A program made the translations under genes and the position numbers. This document shows, in pieces, positions 1 through 8,256 of a stretch of DNA of 35,376 nucleotides (its first letter is position 1; every line of letters begins with the position of its first letter). The notes beneath the pieces were generated by a model. The model saw nothing but the letters and a program-made list of their open reading frames with translations. It had not been told where the DNA came from and ran no database searches. The DNA comes from an uncultured bacterium. GTDB taxonomy: Bacteria > Spirochaetota > UBA4802 > UB4802. The stretch is from the NCBI GenBank assembly GCA_937920495.1, contig CALEUQ010000053.1, positions 1 through 35,376 of the forward strand, given 5' to 3'.

Positions 1-128
1 CTTCGCCTAAGCTGATCTGACAATACATATATTTCTTCTTTTGGCAGGTACTTTACAAGAATATAAACATCTTTCACAAGCTCAATAGACTTTTTCCAGA
101 CATCTAAATCTTTATAGCTTTTCACCAT
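1..128 (-). CDS. four-helix bundle protein (23S rRNA IVS family), N-terminal part
   Basis: Read leftwards from an ATG at 126-128, the first 42 codons start MVKSYKDLDVWKKSIELV and continue to LSDQLRR at the window edge. This opening (a KDLDVW-type start, then an amphipathic helix, then SDQLRR) is characteristic of the small four-helix bundle proteins first described from intervening sequences in 23S rRNA genes and now known as free-standing genes; full-length members are roughly 115-125 residues, so most of the gene lies outside the window. The start codon sits inside a GGTGGTTGGTGGATGG-type repeat that has a near-identical copy at 522-547. Molecular function is not established for the family. 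Confidence rests on N-terminal similarity recalled from family knowledge. Confidence 0.75.
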   Translation of the reverse strand, partial: MVKSYKDLDVWKKSIELVKDVYILVKYLPKEEIYVLSDQLRR

Positions 129-148
129 CCACCAACCACCACCCACCA
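123..148. repeat. 26-bp direct repeat, left copy
   Basis: A C/A-rich 26-mer beginning CACCATCCACCAACCACC recurs at 522-547 in the same orientation with one mismatch. This copy contains the start codon of the four-helix bundle gene on the minus strand. The two copies bracket about 370 bases of other repeated-looking sequence. Confidence 0.8.
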
Positions 149-323
149 AGCAAAAGCTTCGCCCTCTCAGTTACAGGAGTACTTCCTGCCCAGATCTTTT
201 TTACCAGTAACTATCGCCACCACATTCATGAACAAGCACTTCGATGGAACATATAACGAGTAATTTCACTACTCAATTTTGTCAAGGATTTTTTATATTT
301 TTGCGATAGTCGCCAGCATATAG

Positions 324-521
324 CGTCATTACAAGAAGCGCAGCCACGCGGCAACTGCCGTCATTGTCCCGACTTCGTCGCGGACAGGCGAGTCCCGATG
401 AAATCGGGACGACGCGGCAATCCCATTACACAGCAAAAAAAAGATTGCTTCTCCCGATTTTATCCCAACTCTGCCGGGACTCCGTCGTGATTTTTTCAAG
501 ACGAGGCCGCGATCACAATGA
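324..521. repeat. composite intergenic repeat with nested inverted repeats
   Basis: The stretch from 129 to 569 has no convincing gene. From about 324 it holds three words starting GTCATT (plus strand near 326 and 359, minus strand near 519) followed by GC-rich text such as ACGCGGCAA, and a perfect hairpin GTCCCGAT/ATCGGGAC at 392-399 and 403-410 with a 3-base loop. This is the look of the widespread GTCATTGCGAGGAGCG-type intergenic repeats, here diverged. The local G+C is higher than the neighbourhood. I see no promoter or RNA gene in it. Confidence 0.5.
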
Positions 522-547
522 CACCATCCACCAACCACCATCCACCA
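522..547. repeat. 26-bp direct repeat, right copy
   Basis: Same word as 123-148 with one substitution. No four-helix bundle gene follows this copy on the minus strand; GC-rich repeat sequence follows instead. It may mark the edge of the composite repeat or of a lost second gene copy. Confidence 0.8.
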
Positions 548-569
548 CAAATCAAAAAACTTTACCCAT

Positions 570-1583
570 TTATTCATTGCGCTCAATATCCCTCTTCAAC
601 ATAATCTCAGCAAGCTGTGCAAAGGTTACCTGTGGCTGCCAGCCCAATTCCCGTTTTGCTTTTGATGCATCACCCACCAGATAATCCACCTCGGCCGGGC
701 GGAAAAACTCAGGGTTTACTTTCACCAGCACCTTACCGCTTTTGGCATCCCTGCCAACCTCATACACACCGCTGCCCTCCCACACAATTGTTTTGCCAAT
801 ATACGCAAAGCACACCTCAACCCACTCACGCACCGAATGCGCCTCACCGGTAGCAAGCACATAGTTATCAGGCTTATCTGCCTGTAATATGCGCCACATG
901 CCATCCACAAATTCCTTTGCGTATCCCCAGTCGCGTTTAGCTTCAAGATTGCCTATTTCAAAATAATCCTGCTTACCCTTATATATTCTGGCGATAGCAT
1001 CCGTGATCTTTCGTGTTACAAACTCAATGCCACGCAATGGTGATTCGTGATTGAAAAGAATCCCGGTTGAAGCAAATATACCGTATGATTCGCGATAGTT
1101 GATGGTCATCCAGTGCCCGTACAACTTTGCTACAGCATACGGGCTGCGTGGATAAAATGGCGTGGTTTCTTTCTGCGGTGTTTCCTGCGCTTTACCAAAA
1201 AGCTCAGAAGTGGAAGCCTGATAAAACTTAATATCCTTGTTTACAATGCGTATAGCCTCTAAGATATTGGTAACACCCAGCCCTGTGACATTGCCTGTTA
1301 ACACAGGATTTGCAAACGAGTGTGCCACAAAGCTCTGTGCTGCCAGGTTGTATACCTCATCGGGCTTATATTTTTCAATCACCCTCACCAGATTGCCTGC
1401 ATCAAGCATATCTATTTCCACCAGCACAATCTTATTGGTTATGCCAAGCTCATCCAGCCGCCAGAAGTTTGGTGTACTCAAACGCCTGAACCCGCCAATT
1501 ACGGTATATCCTTTTTGTAACAAAAGCTCTGCTAAATATGCGCCATCCTGCCCTGTAATACCTGTAATAAGTGCTCGCTTCAT
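570..1583 (-). CDS. gmd: GDP-mannose 4,6-dehydratase
   Basis: The 337-residue protein is an extended short-chain dehydrogenase that converts GDP-D-mannose to GDP-4-keto-6-deoxymannose, the first step toward GDP-fucose, GDP-rhamnose and related surface sugars. Visible features are the N-terminal NAD(P)-binding GITGQDGAYL, the FRRLST segment, the catalytic STSELFG and YAVAKLYGHW (YxxxK) motifs, and the substrate loop around FNHESPLRG and VTRKI. Length is normal for the family and the gene looks intact. The start has GGGGATA a few bases upstream. No other nucleotide-sugar gene is in the window, so its place in a polysaccharide cluster cannot be judged. GCGATAG words at 991 and 1092 lie inside the gene, encoding AIAR and NYRE. 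Confidence 0.95.
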   Translation of the reverse strand: MKRALITGITGQDGAYLAELLLQKGYTVIGGFRRLSTPNFWRLDELGITNKIVLVEIDMLDAGNLVRVIEKYKPDEVYNLAAQSFVAHSFANPVLTGNVTGLGVTNILEAIRIVNKDIKFYQASTSELFGKAQETPQKETTPFYPRSPYAVAKLYGHWMTINYRESYGIFASTGILFNHESPLRGIEFVTRKITDAIARIYKGKQDYFEIGNLEAKRDWGYAKEFVDGMWRILQADKPDNYVLATGEAHSVREWVEVCFAYIGKTIVWEGSGVYEVGRDAKSGKVLVKVNPEFFRPAEVDYLVGDASKAKRELGWQPQVTFAQLAEIMLKRDIERNE

Positions 1584-1805
1584 AATTATCCCCTATGTGT
1601 TAAAGTACAGCGTCAAAACAGTACACGGTGCATCATTTAAAGTAATACACTATAGTATACCGCTATTGTGCAATAACATTTTTTTGAAGGTACACAATGG
1701 CGTGAAGTATCAGAACCGTGTAATACTACCAGGTGCACACGGCTTGTGGCTATGTATTCAAAACTTTAAAATAAAGTTATGTGATAATGTCAGTGCACGC
1801 ACGAG

Positions 1806-2972
1806 TTATTGTTCATCAATACTTTTCAAAAGTGCAGAAATATTCTTAAACGGCACAACCTTGCCTATTGTCCTTGTCTGAACTCTATCGCCACCATATA
1901 TTATTGCACTTTGTTTACACCTGAAGTACCTTGAGAATTCAGTAATATTCTTAAAAAATTCATCTACCACTGTTGCGCCTGCCTTTATCTCTATTGGAAA
2001 CACCTGGCTTCCTTGCTCATACAACACATCAATCTCGGTGCCTTTGCTGTCTCTGTAAAAATACACATTACCCCTTTTATCGCGGTTATACCTGTATTTT
2101 ATTATTTCAGCTATCACCATGTTCTCAAACAGACTCCCACGTAGCGGATCCCGCTGCATCTGTTTTTCATTCTCAATACCCAGAAGATAGCTTGCAAGGC
2201 CAACATCATAAAAATATAACTTTGGTGATTTCACAAGACGTTTTGATACATTTTTGTACCATGGTTGTAACAGGAAAACAATATAGCTTGCCTCAAGAAT
2301 TGAAATCCATGCACGTATTGTAGTATGCGATACCCCCACATCATTTGCCAGACTCTGCATATTTAAAATCTGTCCCACTCTGCCTGCACACAAGCGCAAA
2401 AATTTTTCAAATATATACAGATCTTTTACTGCAGCCATTTGTCGTAAATCTCTTTCCACATAGGTTGCCACATAATCTCGCAGCGCCTGAGTTGGATTTA
2501 ATTTCCTGTCATAAATGCGCGGATAATAGCCGGTATACAGCAATGTATCAATACCAGAACTTGCTACGTGCTCTATTTCTTCATAACTGAACGGCAATAA
2601 TGTGACAATTGCGGTACGCCCCGCTAATGATTGGCTGATGGAATGTGATATTCCAAAATGGCTGCTGCCTGTCAATATAAACTGACCTGGTTCTTGATTT
2701 TCATCTACTATCGTTTGTATATACGATAGTAACTCAGGAACCCTTTGAATTTCATCAAGTATCACATTTGTGCCATAATAGGCAAGAAAACCTCTTGGAT
2801 CTTCAATGGCAAATCGCCTGATATCCGGAGCTTCAAGATTGACATACTGTTTATCTTTGAATACATATCTGCATAGCGTTGTTTTTCCGCTCTGCCGTGG
2901 CCCTGTTACCGTAATAACCGGATATTGTTGTGCACGCTCTCGCAGGATTTTTTCAATTACTCGCGCAATCAT
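1806..2972 (-). CDS. AAA (AAA_14) ATPase with DUF4143 domain
   Basis: An ATPase of the ATP-binding/DUF4143 family, about 388 residues from the ATG at 2972 (MIARVIEKIL), which fits the usual start better than the ATG at 2999. Walker A is TGPRQSGKTT, Walker B-like is NVILDEIQRVP, and the polar ILTGSSHF motif follows. The middle carries a winged-helix-like segment (MQSLANDVGVSHTTIRAWISILE). The C-terminal DUF4143 region shows LFENMVIAEI and a nuclease-fold-like TEIDVLYEQ...FPIEIKAG core. The family is common, often mobile, and has no settled function. The downstream neighbour on the same strand is gmd, 222 bp away, with no functional link evident. A second, truncated family member lies at 14265-14759. 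Confidence 0.9.
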   Translation of the reverse strand: MIARVIEKILRERAQQYPVITVTGPRQSGKTTLCRYVFKDKQYVNLEAPDIRRFAIEDPRGFLAYYGTNVILDEIQRVPELLSYIQTIVDENQEPGQFILTGSSHFGISHSISQSLAGRTAIVTLLPFSYEEIEHVASSGIDTLLYTGYYPRIYDRKLNPTQALRDYVATYVERDLRQMAAVKDLYIFEKFLRLCAGRVGQILNMQSLANDVGVSHTTIRAWISILEASYIVFLLQPWYKNVSKRLVKSPKLYFYDVGLASYLLGIENEKQMQRDPLRGSLFENMVIAEIIKYRYNRDKRGNVYFYRDSKGTEIDVLYEQGSQVFPIEIKAGATVVDEFFKNITEFSRYFRCKQSAIIYGGDRVQTRTIGKVVPFKNISALLKSIDEQ

Positions 2973-3029
2973 GGTGCTAGCATATGCAATATGGTACAAT
3001 TTGCAAGTACAAAATTAAATTTTCACTAA

Positions 3030-3266
3030 CTACTCATCACGTAAAGGCGGCAGTCCAGCAATATTTATAGCCTGCAGGGAAAGCTCATATCCCAATGCCG
3101 TTAAAATCCTGTCAAGCGCTCTGACACTCACATTGGCAAACTGACCCTGTTCTATCTTTGACAATGTTGGCCTGCTTATGCCAGCAATAGTGCATAACGA
3201 TGCTTGTGTTATTTTTCTTTGTTTTCTAAGCTTCCTAATCTCTTTACCAAGTTTGTATAATGTCAT
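3030..3266 (-). CDS. XRE/HipB-like helix-turn-helix regulator
   Basis: A 78-residue single-domain DNA-binding protein of the Cro/C1 (XRE) family. The helix-turn-helix lies at roughly residues 17-48, with ITQASLCTIAGISRPTLSKIEQG typical of HipB and Y4mF-type proteins. Such short regulators are usually the antitoxin or autorepressor of a two-gene module. The upstream gene on the same strand (3244-3586, frameshifted) overlaps its start by 23 bp, so the two look co-transcribed and probably formed one toxin-antitoxin-like unit. The regulator itself looks intact. Confidence 0.85.
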   Translation of the reverse strand: MTLYKLGKEIRKLRKQRKITQASLCTIAGISRPTLSKIEQGQFANVSVRALDRILTALGYELSLQAINIAGLPPLRDE

Positions 3267-3586
3267 CGGGAAGTTCCTTTATAGTATCTTTTTGTGTTAG
3301 GGAGAACTCCCACACATCAATTATTTTTCCACCAACAGCTCCAAAGGTATCATTACTACGTATATATTCTCGCAAATCTGTAATAGTATCTTTCACAGCT
3401 GATTTGCATTCATCAATGATGTTCTGGCATTCTTTCTGGCTTAAGAATATACACTTATTCAGTGCCAGCATAGAAAAATATTCATTTTCAGCTAGATACG
3501 GAAATTCCTGTCCCCATTTTAATTATGTATTCCCTGCTTTCAAGCTGTAGCTTATCGGTAACTATCGCTATAGTTTTTGGTTGCAT
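3244..3586 (-). pseudogene. frameshifted partner gene of the XRE regulator
   Basis: An open stretch of 75 codons (3471-3244) begins in mid-protein: its frame continues upstream as WGQEFPYLAENEYFS. A second frame, from an ATG at 3586, reads MQPKTIAIVTDKLQ then LESREYIIKMG and runs into the first around 3510. Removing one base after the GGGG near there would join them into one protein of roughly 110 residues, so a single-base insertion or sequencing error is likely. It ends TIKELPDDIIQTW, overlapping the HTH gene. I do not recognise the family; position suggests the toxin or target half of a two-gene module. A GCGATAGTT word lies in the 5' part and encodes AIV. Confidence 0.55.
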
Positions 3587-3674
3587 GCCTGCAATTGCAT
3601 TTTTACAAAATTATCGCTTATTTTTGCTTTTGATTAATGAATACGTAGCATAAAAAATATCAAATTTTTTTTTA

Positions 3675-3706
3675 TTGACGCAACAATAACAATGTAGTGC
3701 TATATT
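3675..3706 (+). promoter_or_regulatory. possible promoter of the acyl-CoA dehydrogenase gene
   Basis: TTGACG at 3675-3680 could be a -35 box and TATATT at 3701-3706, preceded by TG in extended -10 position (TGC at 3698-3700), a -10 box. The spacer of 20 is long, which the extended -10 could offset. It lies about 70 bp upstream of the start at 3774. Confidence 0.35.
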
Positions 3707-3773
3707 AAACAATAACACTACAATAAATTATATACTAATTTGTATTTTATATTAAAATTGAATAGGGGGAACA

Positions 3774-5480
3774 ATGTTACTGTTTAATCCAAAAAAGTAT
3801 AACCGTCATCATGCTGACGAGAAGACAAAAAACTTAATGCTTAAAACTATTGAGTTTTTTGAAAACAAAGGCTTAAAAAAGATCAAAGAAGATGACCAGG
3901 CTGCTATCTGGTATGATGATTTTCTGGAATTCATCAAGAAGGAGCAGGCGTTTGCCACACTGCTTACTCCCTCTGGCTATGGTGATCCTGATTCGCGCTG
4001 GGATATGTGGCGTATTGAGGAATTCAATGAAATCCTGGGATTTTACGGCCTGTGCTACTGGTATACCTGGCAGGTTACTATTTTAGGTTTGGGCCCAATC
4101 TGGATGGGACAAAATGAGGAGGTTAAGCACAAAGCTGCAAAGCTTTTAAAAGAAGGCGGCATCTTTGGATTTGGGCTTTCTGAAAAAGAACACGGAGCCG
4201 ACATCTACAGCACCGATATGATGCTCTACCCAAAAGGTGATGGCACGTATCTGGCACGCGGCGACAAATATTACATTGGCAATGGCAACGCAGCTGCACT
4301 GCTTTCAGTTTTTGGCAAAATGGCCGACACTGGCGAATATGTATTCTTTGTTGTAGATACAAAACACCCAAATTATGAATGCATCAAAAAGATAAGCACA
4401 TCCGGTGTACGCCAGGCCTACGTGGCCGAGTTTGCTCTCCACGATTATCCCATAACCCAGGCCGACATCCTGTCTCGTGGTAATCACGCGTGGGATTCAT
4501 CGCTCAATACGGTGAATGTTGGCAAGTATGAATTAGGCTGGGCTTCCATTGGGATCTGCGAGCATGCGTTCTATGAAGCTATCGACCATGCCGCTAACCG
4601 TAACCTTTATAACATGTATGTCACTGATTTTCCGCATGTCAAAAAGATTTTCACCGAAGCATTTGCACGGCTTGCCGCCATGAAGCTCTTTGCTCTGCGT
4701 GCATGTGATTACATGCGCAGCGCCAACGAAAATGACCGCCGTTATTTACTGTACAACCCAATCCAGAAGATGAAAGTGACCATGGAAGGGGAAAAAGTGA
4801 TAGGGCTGTTACATGAAGTTATTGCTGCACGTGGTTTTGAGCAGGAAACCTATTTTGAGATGGCAATCAGAGATATTGGCATGCTTCCTAAACTTGAGGG
4901 TACCACTCACGTTAACATGGCACTGGTGGTAAAATTTTTGCAAAACTTTATGTTTAATCCAAAAGACTATCCGGAAGTACCGCGTCGCGATGACCCCGCA
5001 AACGACAGCTTCTTATTCAATCAGGGTCCAACAAAAGGATTGGGATCCATACAGTTCCATGACTACCGCAAAGCATACGAAGGCATCAAGAGTAAAAACC
5101 TGGAAGTATTTATGGAGCAGATAGACGCCTTCAAAAACTTCCTTATCAAGGGAACCCCGGATGAAACACAAACCAAGAATATTGATTACATGCTGACCGT
5201 TGGAGAGCTTTTCACGCTTATCCCTTACACACAGCTTATCTGCGAAAACAAGAAGATTTACAATGTGGAAGATGAAATCATCGATGAAATCTTCAAGTTC
5301 ATTGTAAGCGATTTTTCTGCCTATGCCACACGACTCTACACCGGTCAGAAGAACAGTGCAAAGCAGGATGAGCTTATCTTAAAGATGATTAAAAAGCCGG
5401 TGCTTGATGATGCAAACTTTAACACGGTATGGAATGACCACGTGTATGCACTCAAAGGCCAGTACACAATGAATGAATAG
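3774..5480 (+). CDS. acyl-CoA dehydrogenase
   Basis: A 568-residue flavoprotein of the acyl-CoA dehydrogenase family, which introduces the alpha-beta double bond in acyl-CoA and passes electrons to ETF. The central beta-domain signature is seen in GIFGFGLSEKEHGADIYSTD, and the C-terminal helical domain in NRNLYNMYVTDFPHVKKIF through AIRDIGMLPKLEGTTHVNMALV. At 568 residues it is longer than the common ~380-residue enzymes and close to the ~600-residue class. The extra C-terminal part (from about residue 400) is helical and less conserved. The ATG follows AGGGGGAACA. The gene stands alone and is closed by a strong terminator, so it is probably monocistronic. Acyl-CoA ligase (30356) and hydratase-like (12360) genes elsewhere in the window fit the same metabolism. 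Substrate chain length cannot be told. Confidence 0.9.
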   Translation: MLLFNPKKYNRHHADEKTKNLMLKTIEFFENKGLKKIKEDDQAAIWYDDFLEFIKKEQAFATLLTPSGYGDPDSRWDMWRIEEFNEILGFYGLCYWYTWQVTILGLGPIWMGQNEEVKHKAAKLLKEGGIFGFGLSEKEHGADIYSTDMMLYPKGDGTYLARGDKYYIGNGNAAALLSVFGKMADTGEYVFFVVDTKHPNYECIKKISTSGVRQAYVAEFALHDYPITQADILSRGNHAWDSSLNTVNVGKYELGWASIGICEHAFYEAIDHAANRNLYNMYVTDFPHVKKIFTEAFARLAAMKLFALRACDYMRSANENDRRYLLYNPIQKMKVTMEGEKVIGLLHEVIAARGFEQETYFEMAIRDIGMLPKLEGTTHVNMALVVKFLQNFMFNPKDYPEVPRRDDPANDSFLFNQGPTKGLGSIQFHDYRKAYEGIKSKNLEVFMEQIDAFKNFLIKGTPDETQTKNIDYMLTVGELFTLIPYTQLICENKKIYNVEDEIIDEIFKFIVSDFSAYATRLYTGQKNSAKQDELILKMIKKPVLDDANFNTVWNDHVYALKGQYTMNE

Positions 5481-5486
5481 ATAGAA

Positions 5487-5522
5487 AATAACAGGGGCGC
5501 CTTTACGGGCGCCCCTGTTATT
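5487..5522 (+). terminator. intrinsic terminator after acyl-CoA dehydrogenase
   Basis: A perfect 15-bp stem AATAACAGGGGCGCC (5487-5501) and its complement (5508-5522) enclose a 6-base loop. It starts 6 bp after the stop codon and is followed by a T-rich tail (CTAAATTTTTCTT). The A-run before it would let it work on the other strand too. Confidence 0.9.
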
Positions 5523-5719
5523 CTAAATTTTTCTTGTTTCAATAAAAAATAAAACGGCATACAAAGTCAACATTTTCATACTAATTTCAACCAACATAAT
5601 TCTATAAATAAATTTCTTTCATATCTTTTTATCATTGACACAGGCAATTATCCCTTAAAACCATTTTAATATTGCCATATTTTATGTAGTATAAAACTCA
5701 CATATAAGGAGAGTCTGCA

Positions 5720-7177
5720 ATGTGGTCAATTTCATTGCTATCCATCTTTTTAGTATTAATGGTTATTATTGGAGTCTGGGGCATGCGCAAGACTTCTACG
5801 CTTGGTGATTTCTTTTTAGGTGGAAGAAGTATAGGCCCCTGGGTATCAGCATTAGCGTATGGCACTTCATATTTTTCAGCTGTGCTTTTTATTGGGTTTG
5901 CTGGCAAACTGGGCTGGGTATTTGGCCTGGATGCCATCTGGATTGGCGTTGGCAATGCGCTGTTTGGGTCGTTTGTAGCATGGCTGGTATTGGGCAGGCG
6001 TACACGTATCATGACTCAGAATTTAGATGTTATGACAATGCCTGAGTTTTTAATGGAGCGCTTTGACGGTAAATACATCAAGATGTTTGCAGCAATCATC
6101 ATATTTATATTCTTATTGCCATACTCTGCGTCTGTATTTAAAGGTTTGGGGCACCTTTTTGAAGTTAACTTCAACATTTCCTATGATGTGGCGCTTATCA
6201 TCATGATTGGAATCACCGGCATATACCTGGTTCTTGGAGGATACTTTGCCATAACACTTACAGACTTTATACAGGGCATCATAATGATTGTTGGAGCTAT
6301 CACCATGGTGTTAGTGCTTTCTGCAAAAAGCGGTGGGATAACTGAAAGCATATCATTGGTTATCCAAAAATATCCATTACACATCCCTGCAGACAAGCAT
6401 CCCGGATGGCTGCTTTTAGGTGCACTTATATTTATGACTTCATTTGGCGTATGGGGTCTGCCACAGATGGTGCAAAAGTTCTATGCCATAAAAAGTGAAG
6501 ATGTAATAAAAAAAGCGGCGATAGTTACCGGAATCTTTGCCATCATCATTGGGGTCAGTGCATATTACACCGGTTCACTATCTCACATCTTTTACGATTC
6601 AGTACCCGCTGTTGATGGCAAACCTGCATTTGACAGGCTTATACCGGATCTATTAACTCAACATCTTCCCGAACCGCTGATGGCGGTCATTTTACTGCTG
6701 ATATTATCAGCATCCATGTCCACACTGTCATCGCTTGTATTGGTATCATCTTCCGCCATAGCTATTGACCTGTATAAAGGTCATGTCAACCCTCAAATAT
6801 CCAAAGAAAACTCTGTTGCCATGATGCGCTTTTTAAGTGCATTATTTATCATTATTTCATATTTTATTGCACGATATGAATTTGCCATAATTATCACACT
6901 TATGTCACTGTCATGGGGAGCTGTTGCAGGTGCATTTATGGCTCCGTACCTGTACGGCCTTTTCTGGAAGCGCACAACTCTGGCTGGAGTGTATGCAGGC
7001 ATGATTGCAGGGCTTATAACTTCTATTGGTTTGTTTTTCTATCTGGGAGCAAACCTTTCGCCCATAGCGTCAGGTGCAGGCATGCTGGTGCCTTTTGTGG
7101 TGGTTCCGCTTGTAAGTATATTCACCAAAAAGCCATCGGAAGAACTTCTTACAAAGGCATTTCAAAGAATTGGGTAA
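5720..7177 (+). CDS. sodium:solute symporter (SSS family)
   Basis: A 485-residue integral membrane transporter of the SSS family, which couples Na+ re-entry to uptake of sugars, amino acids, carboxylates or related solutes. The protein is hydrophobic throughout, with about 13 likely membrane helices. The family's N-terminal signature is visible in LGDFFLGGRSIGPWVSALAYGTSYFSA, and the region GIYLVLGGYFAITLTDFIQGIIM matches the conserved core. ILSASMSTLSSLVLVSSSA includes the Ser-rich helix associated with Na+ binding. The ATG follows ATAAGGAGAGTCTGCA. The substrate is unknown. A GGCGATAGTTACCGG word at 6517 is read through as AAIVTG. Confidence 0.9.
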   Translation: MWSISLLSIFLVLMVIIGVWGMRKTSTLGDFFLGGRSIGPWVSALAYGTSYFSAVLFIGFAGKLGWVFGLDAIWIGVGNALFGSFVAWLVLGRRTRIMTQNLDVMTMPEFLMERFDGKYIKMFAAIIIFIFLLPYSASVFKGLGHLFEVNFNISYDVALIIMIGITGIYLVLGGYFAITLTDFIQGIIMIVGAITMVLVLSAKSGGITESISLVIQKYPLHIPADKHPGWLLLGALIFMTSFGVWGLPQMVQKFYAIKSEDVIKKAAIVTGIFAIIIGVSAYYTGSLSHIFYDSVPAVDGKPAFDRLIPDLLTQHLPEPLMAVILLLILSASMSTLSSLVLVSSSAIAIDLYKGHVNPQISKENSVAMMRFLSALFIIISYFIARYEFAIIITLMSLSWGAVAGAFMAPYLYGLFWKRTTLAGVYAGMIAGLITSIGLFFYLGANLSPIASGAGMLVPFVVVPLVSIFTKKPSEELLTKAFQRIG

Positions 7178-7300
7178 AAGTACTTAGATTTTATTAGGAT
7201 AACACACTATCTATTTCTGAAATAAAATTTTATGAACATAATATAAAATATTATGGGCACATCTAAAAAATGCTTTTATCATTAAAATTAACAACCAACC

Positions 7301-7371
7301 AAAAAAGCAGTTTTTGCTTATATATGTGCCCAAAAGGAAACTTCCTTAAAAATTAATTTTTAGAAGTTCCC
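7301..7371 (+). repeat. structured intergenic repeat, copy A
   Basis: The gap 7178-7667 holds no gene. Within it, 7301-7371 runs from AAAAAAGCAGTTTTTGC to AGAAGTTCCC. The second half folds into a long hairpin: AAGGAAACTTC pairs with GAAGTTCCCTT with one mismatch, closing on the perfect palindrome TAAAAATTAATTTTTA. Related copies lie at 29366-29434 (same strand) and 25152-25230 (opposite strand). Two of the copies flank or sit inside the AT-rich island; this one precedes the MNT/hepT pair. Its role (small mobile repeat or structured RNA) is unknown. Confidence 0.65.
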
Positions 7372-7667
7372 TTATATTGTATATTCCTGTAGCCTTAGGC
7401 AGCGGGGATGCACTTCATCTTTATTCACACAATAATTTTAAGGAATTATTAGTGATGATAACAAGAAAACTATACCTTTCAAATTGAAATACCATTGACA
7501 GCCAGGACTATTTATTCTATATTTAGAATCATTGTTTCATATTCATAAAGATCTATTAAAAAATGGGTAATATATTATCTTTACTGATTGTAGGTGTGGT
7601 ATAAATAATGGCCATATCACTTTTAAGCTAATTTTCATGGATAATATCATTTATTAAGGTAATAAAA

Positions 7668-7958
7668 ATGAAAAAAGATATATTATTCAAATTAAAAGAA
7701 GTAATGCCAGCACTTGCTAACGATTTTGGCATAGAGGAATTGGCCGTTTCTGGTTCAATCGCTACGGGAGATTATACTGAACACAGTGATGGTGATATTG
7801 CAATATTGAAAATGAAGAAAAAAAATGGCTTACTTTTGGTAAGAGCAAAACGATATCTAACCGGGTATTTAGGCAAAACGGTAGATATTGGATTATATGA
7901 TGACTTGCGACCATTTATTAAGAAAAGGGTTAAAAAAGAATTGATTTATGTCAAATAG
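7668..7958 (+). CDS. MNT-type nucleotidyltransferase domain protein (MntA-like antitoxin)
   Basis: A 96-residue minimal nucleotidyltransferase of the DNA polymerase beta superfamily. The active-site motif is GSIATGDYTEHSDGDIAIL, with the GS pair and SDxD acidic pair in place. A third acidic residue is probably in TVDIGLYDD. Members of this family are typically encoded with a HEPN/HepT protein and form the MntA-HepT toxin-antitoxin system, in which MntA AMPylates HepT. The next gene, overlapping its 3' end, is a broken hepT, so the system is probably inactive here. The Shine-Dalgarno site is weak (AAGGTAATAAAA). Confidence 0.85.
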   Translation: MKKDILFKLKEVMPALANDFGIEELAVSGSIATGDYTEHSDGDIAILKMKKKNGLLLVRAKRYLTGYLGKTVDIGLYDDLRPFIKKRVKKELIYVK

Positions 7959-8213
7959 ACAGGTTGAATTATTTTTATTTGATATTATCATCGCAATAGT
8001 AAAGATTAAAAAAATCACTTCTTCATTTATTTATTTATGTCAGCCAAAGACTTATACAATGATTTTATTTCCTGGAATGCAGTTATCAGGGAGTTTGAGA
8101 TTATTGGTGAAGCTGTAAATAAAGTCATTAAGGCAGGATTGTTATCTGAAAACAGAAGAGATGGTGAAGAACTTTTATTACAACAAGATCTACAGGTAAT
8201 TCTGATAAAATAA
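7948..8213 (+). pseudogene. hepT (HEPN/DUF86) remnant, frameshifted and truncated
   Basis: The ATG at 7948-7950 overlaps the end of the MNT gene, the usual mntA-hepT arrangement. The frame opens MSNRQVELFLFDIIIAIVKIKK and after about 30 codons stops making sense. In another frame the text SAKDLYNDFISWNAVIREFE then IIGEAVNKVIKAG continues, a clear match to the middle of HepT. One indel near 8035-8042 would join the halves. After LLSENRRDG the family sequence ends: the C-terminal RxxxxH RNase motif is absent. Both a frameshift and a 3' deletion are therefore present. Confidence is high that it is broken and good that it is hepT. Confidence 0.75.
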
Positions 8214-8256
8214 AGTCTCTTTAAACGACATTAATATATTTTTTGGAGGAATGTAA

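Noticed and set aside
329..684. Open frames in the GC-rich repeat region
   Set aside because: They run through inverted repeats, overlap each other on both strands and lack ribosome sites.
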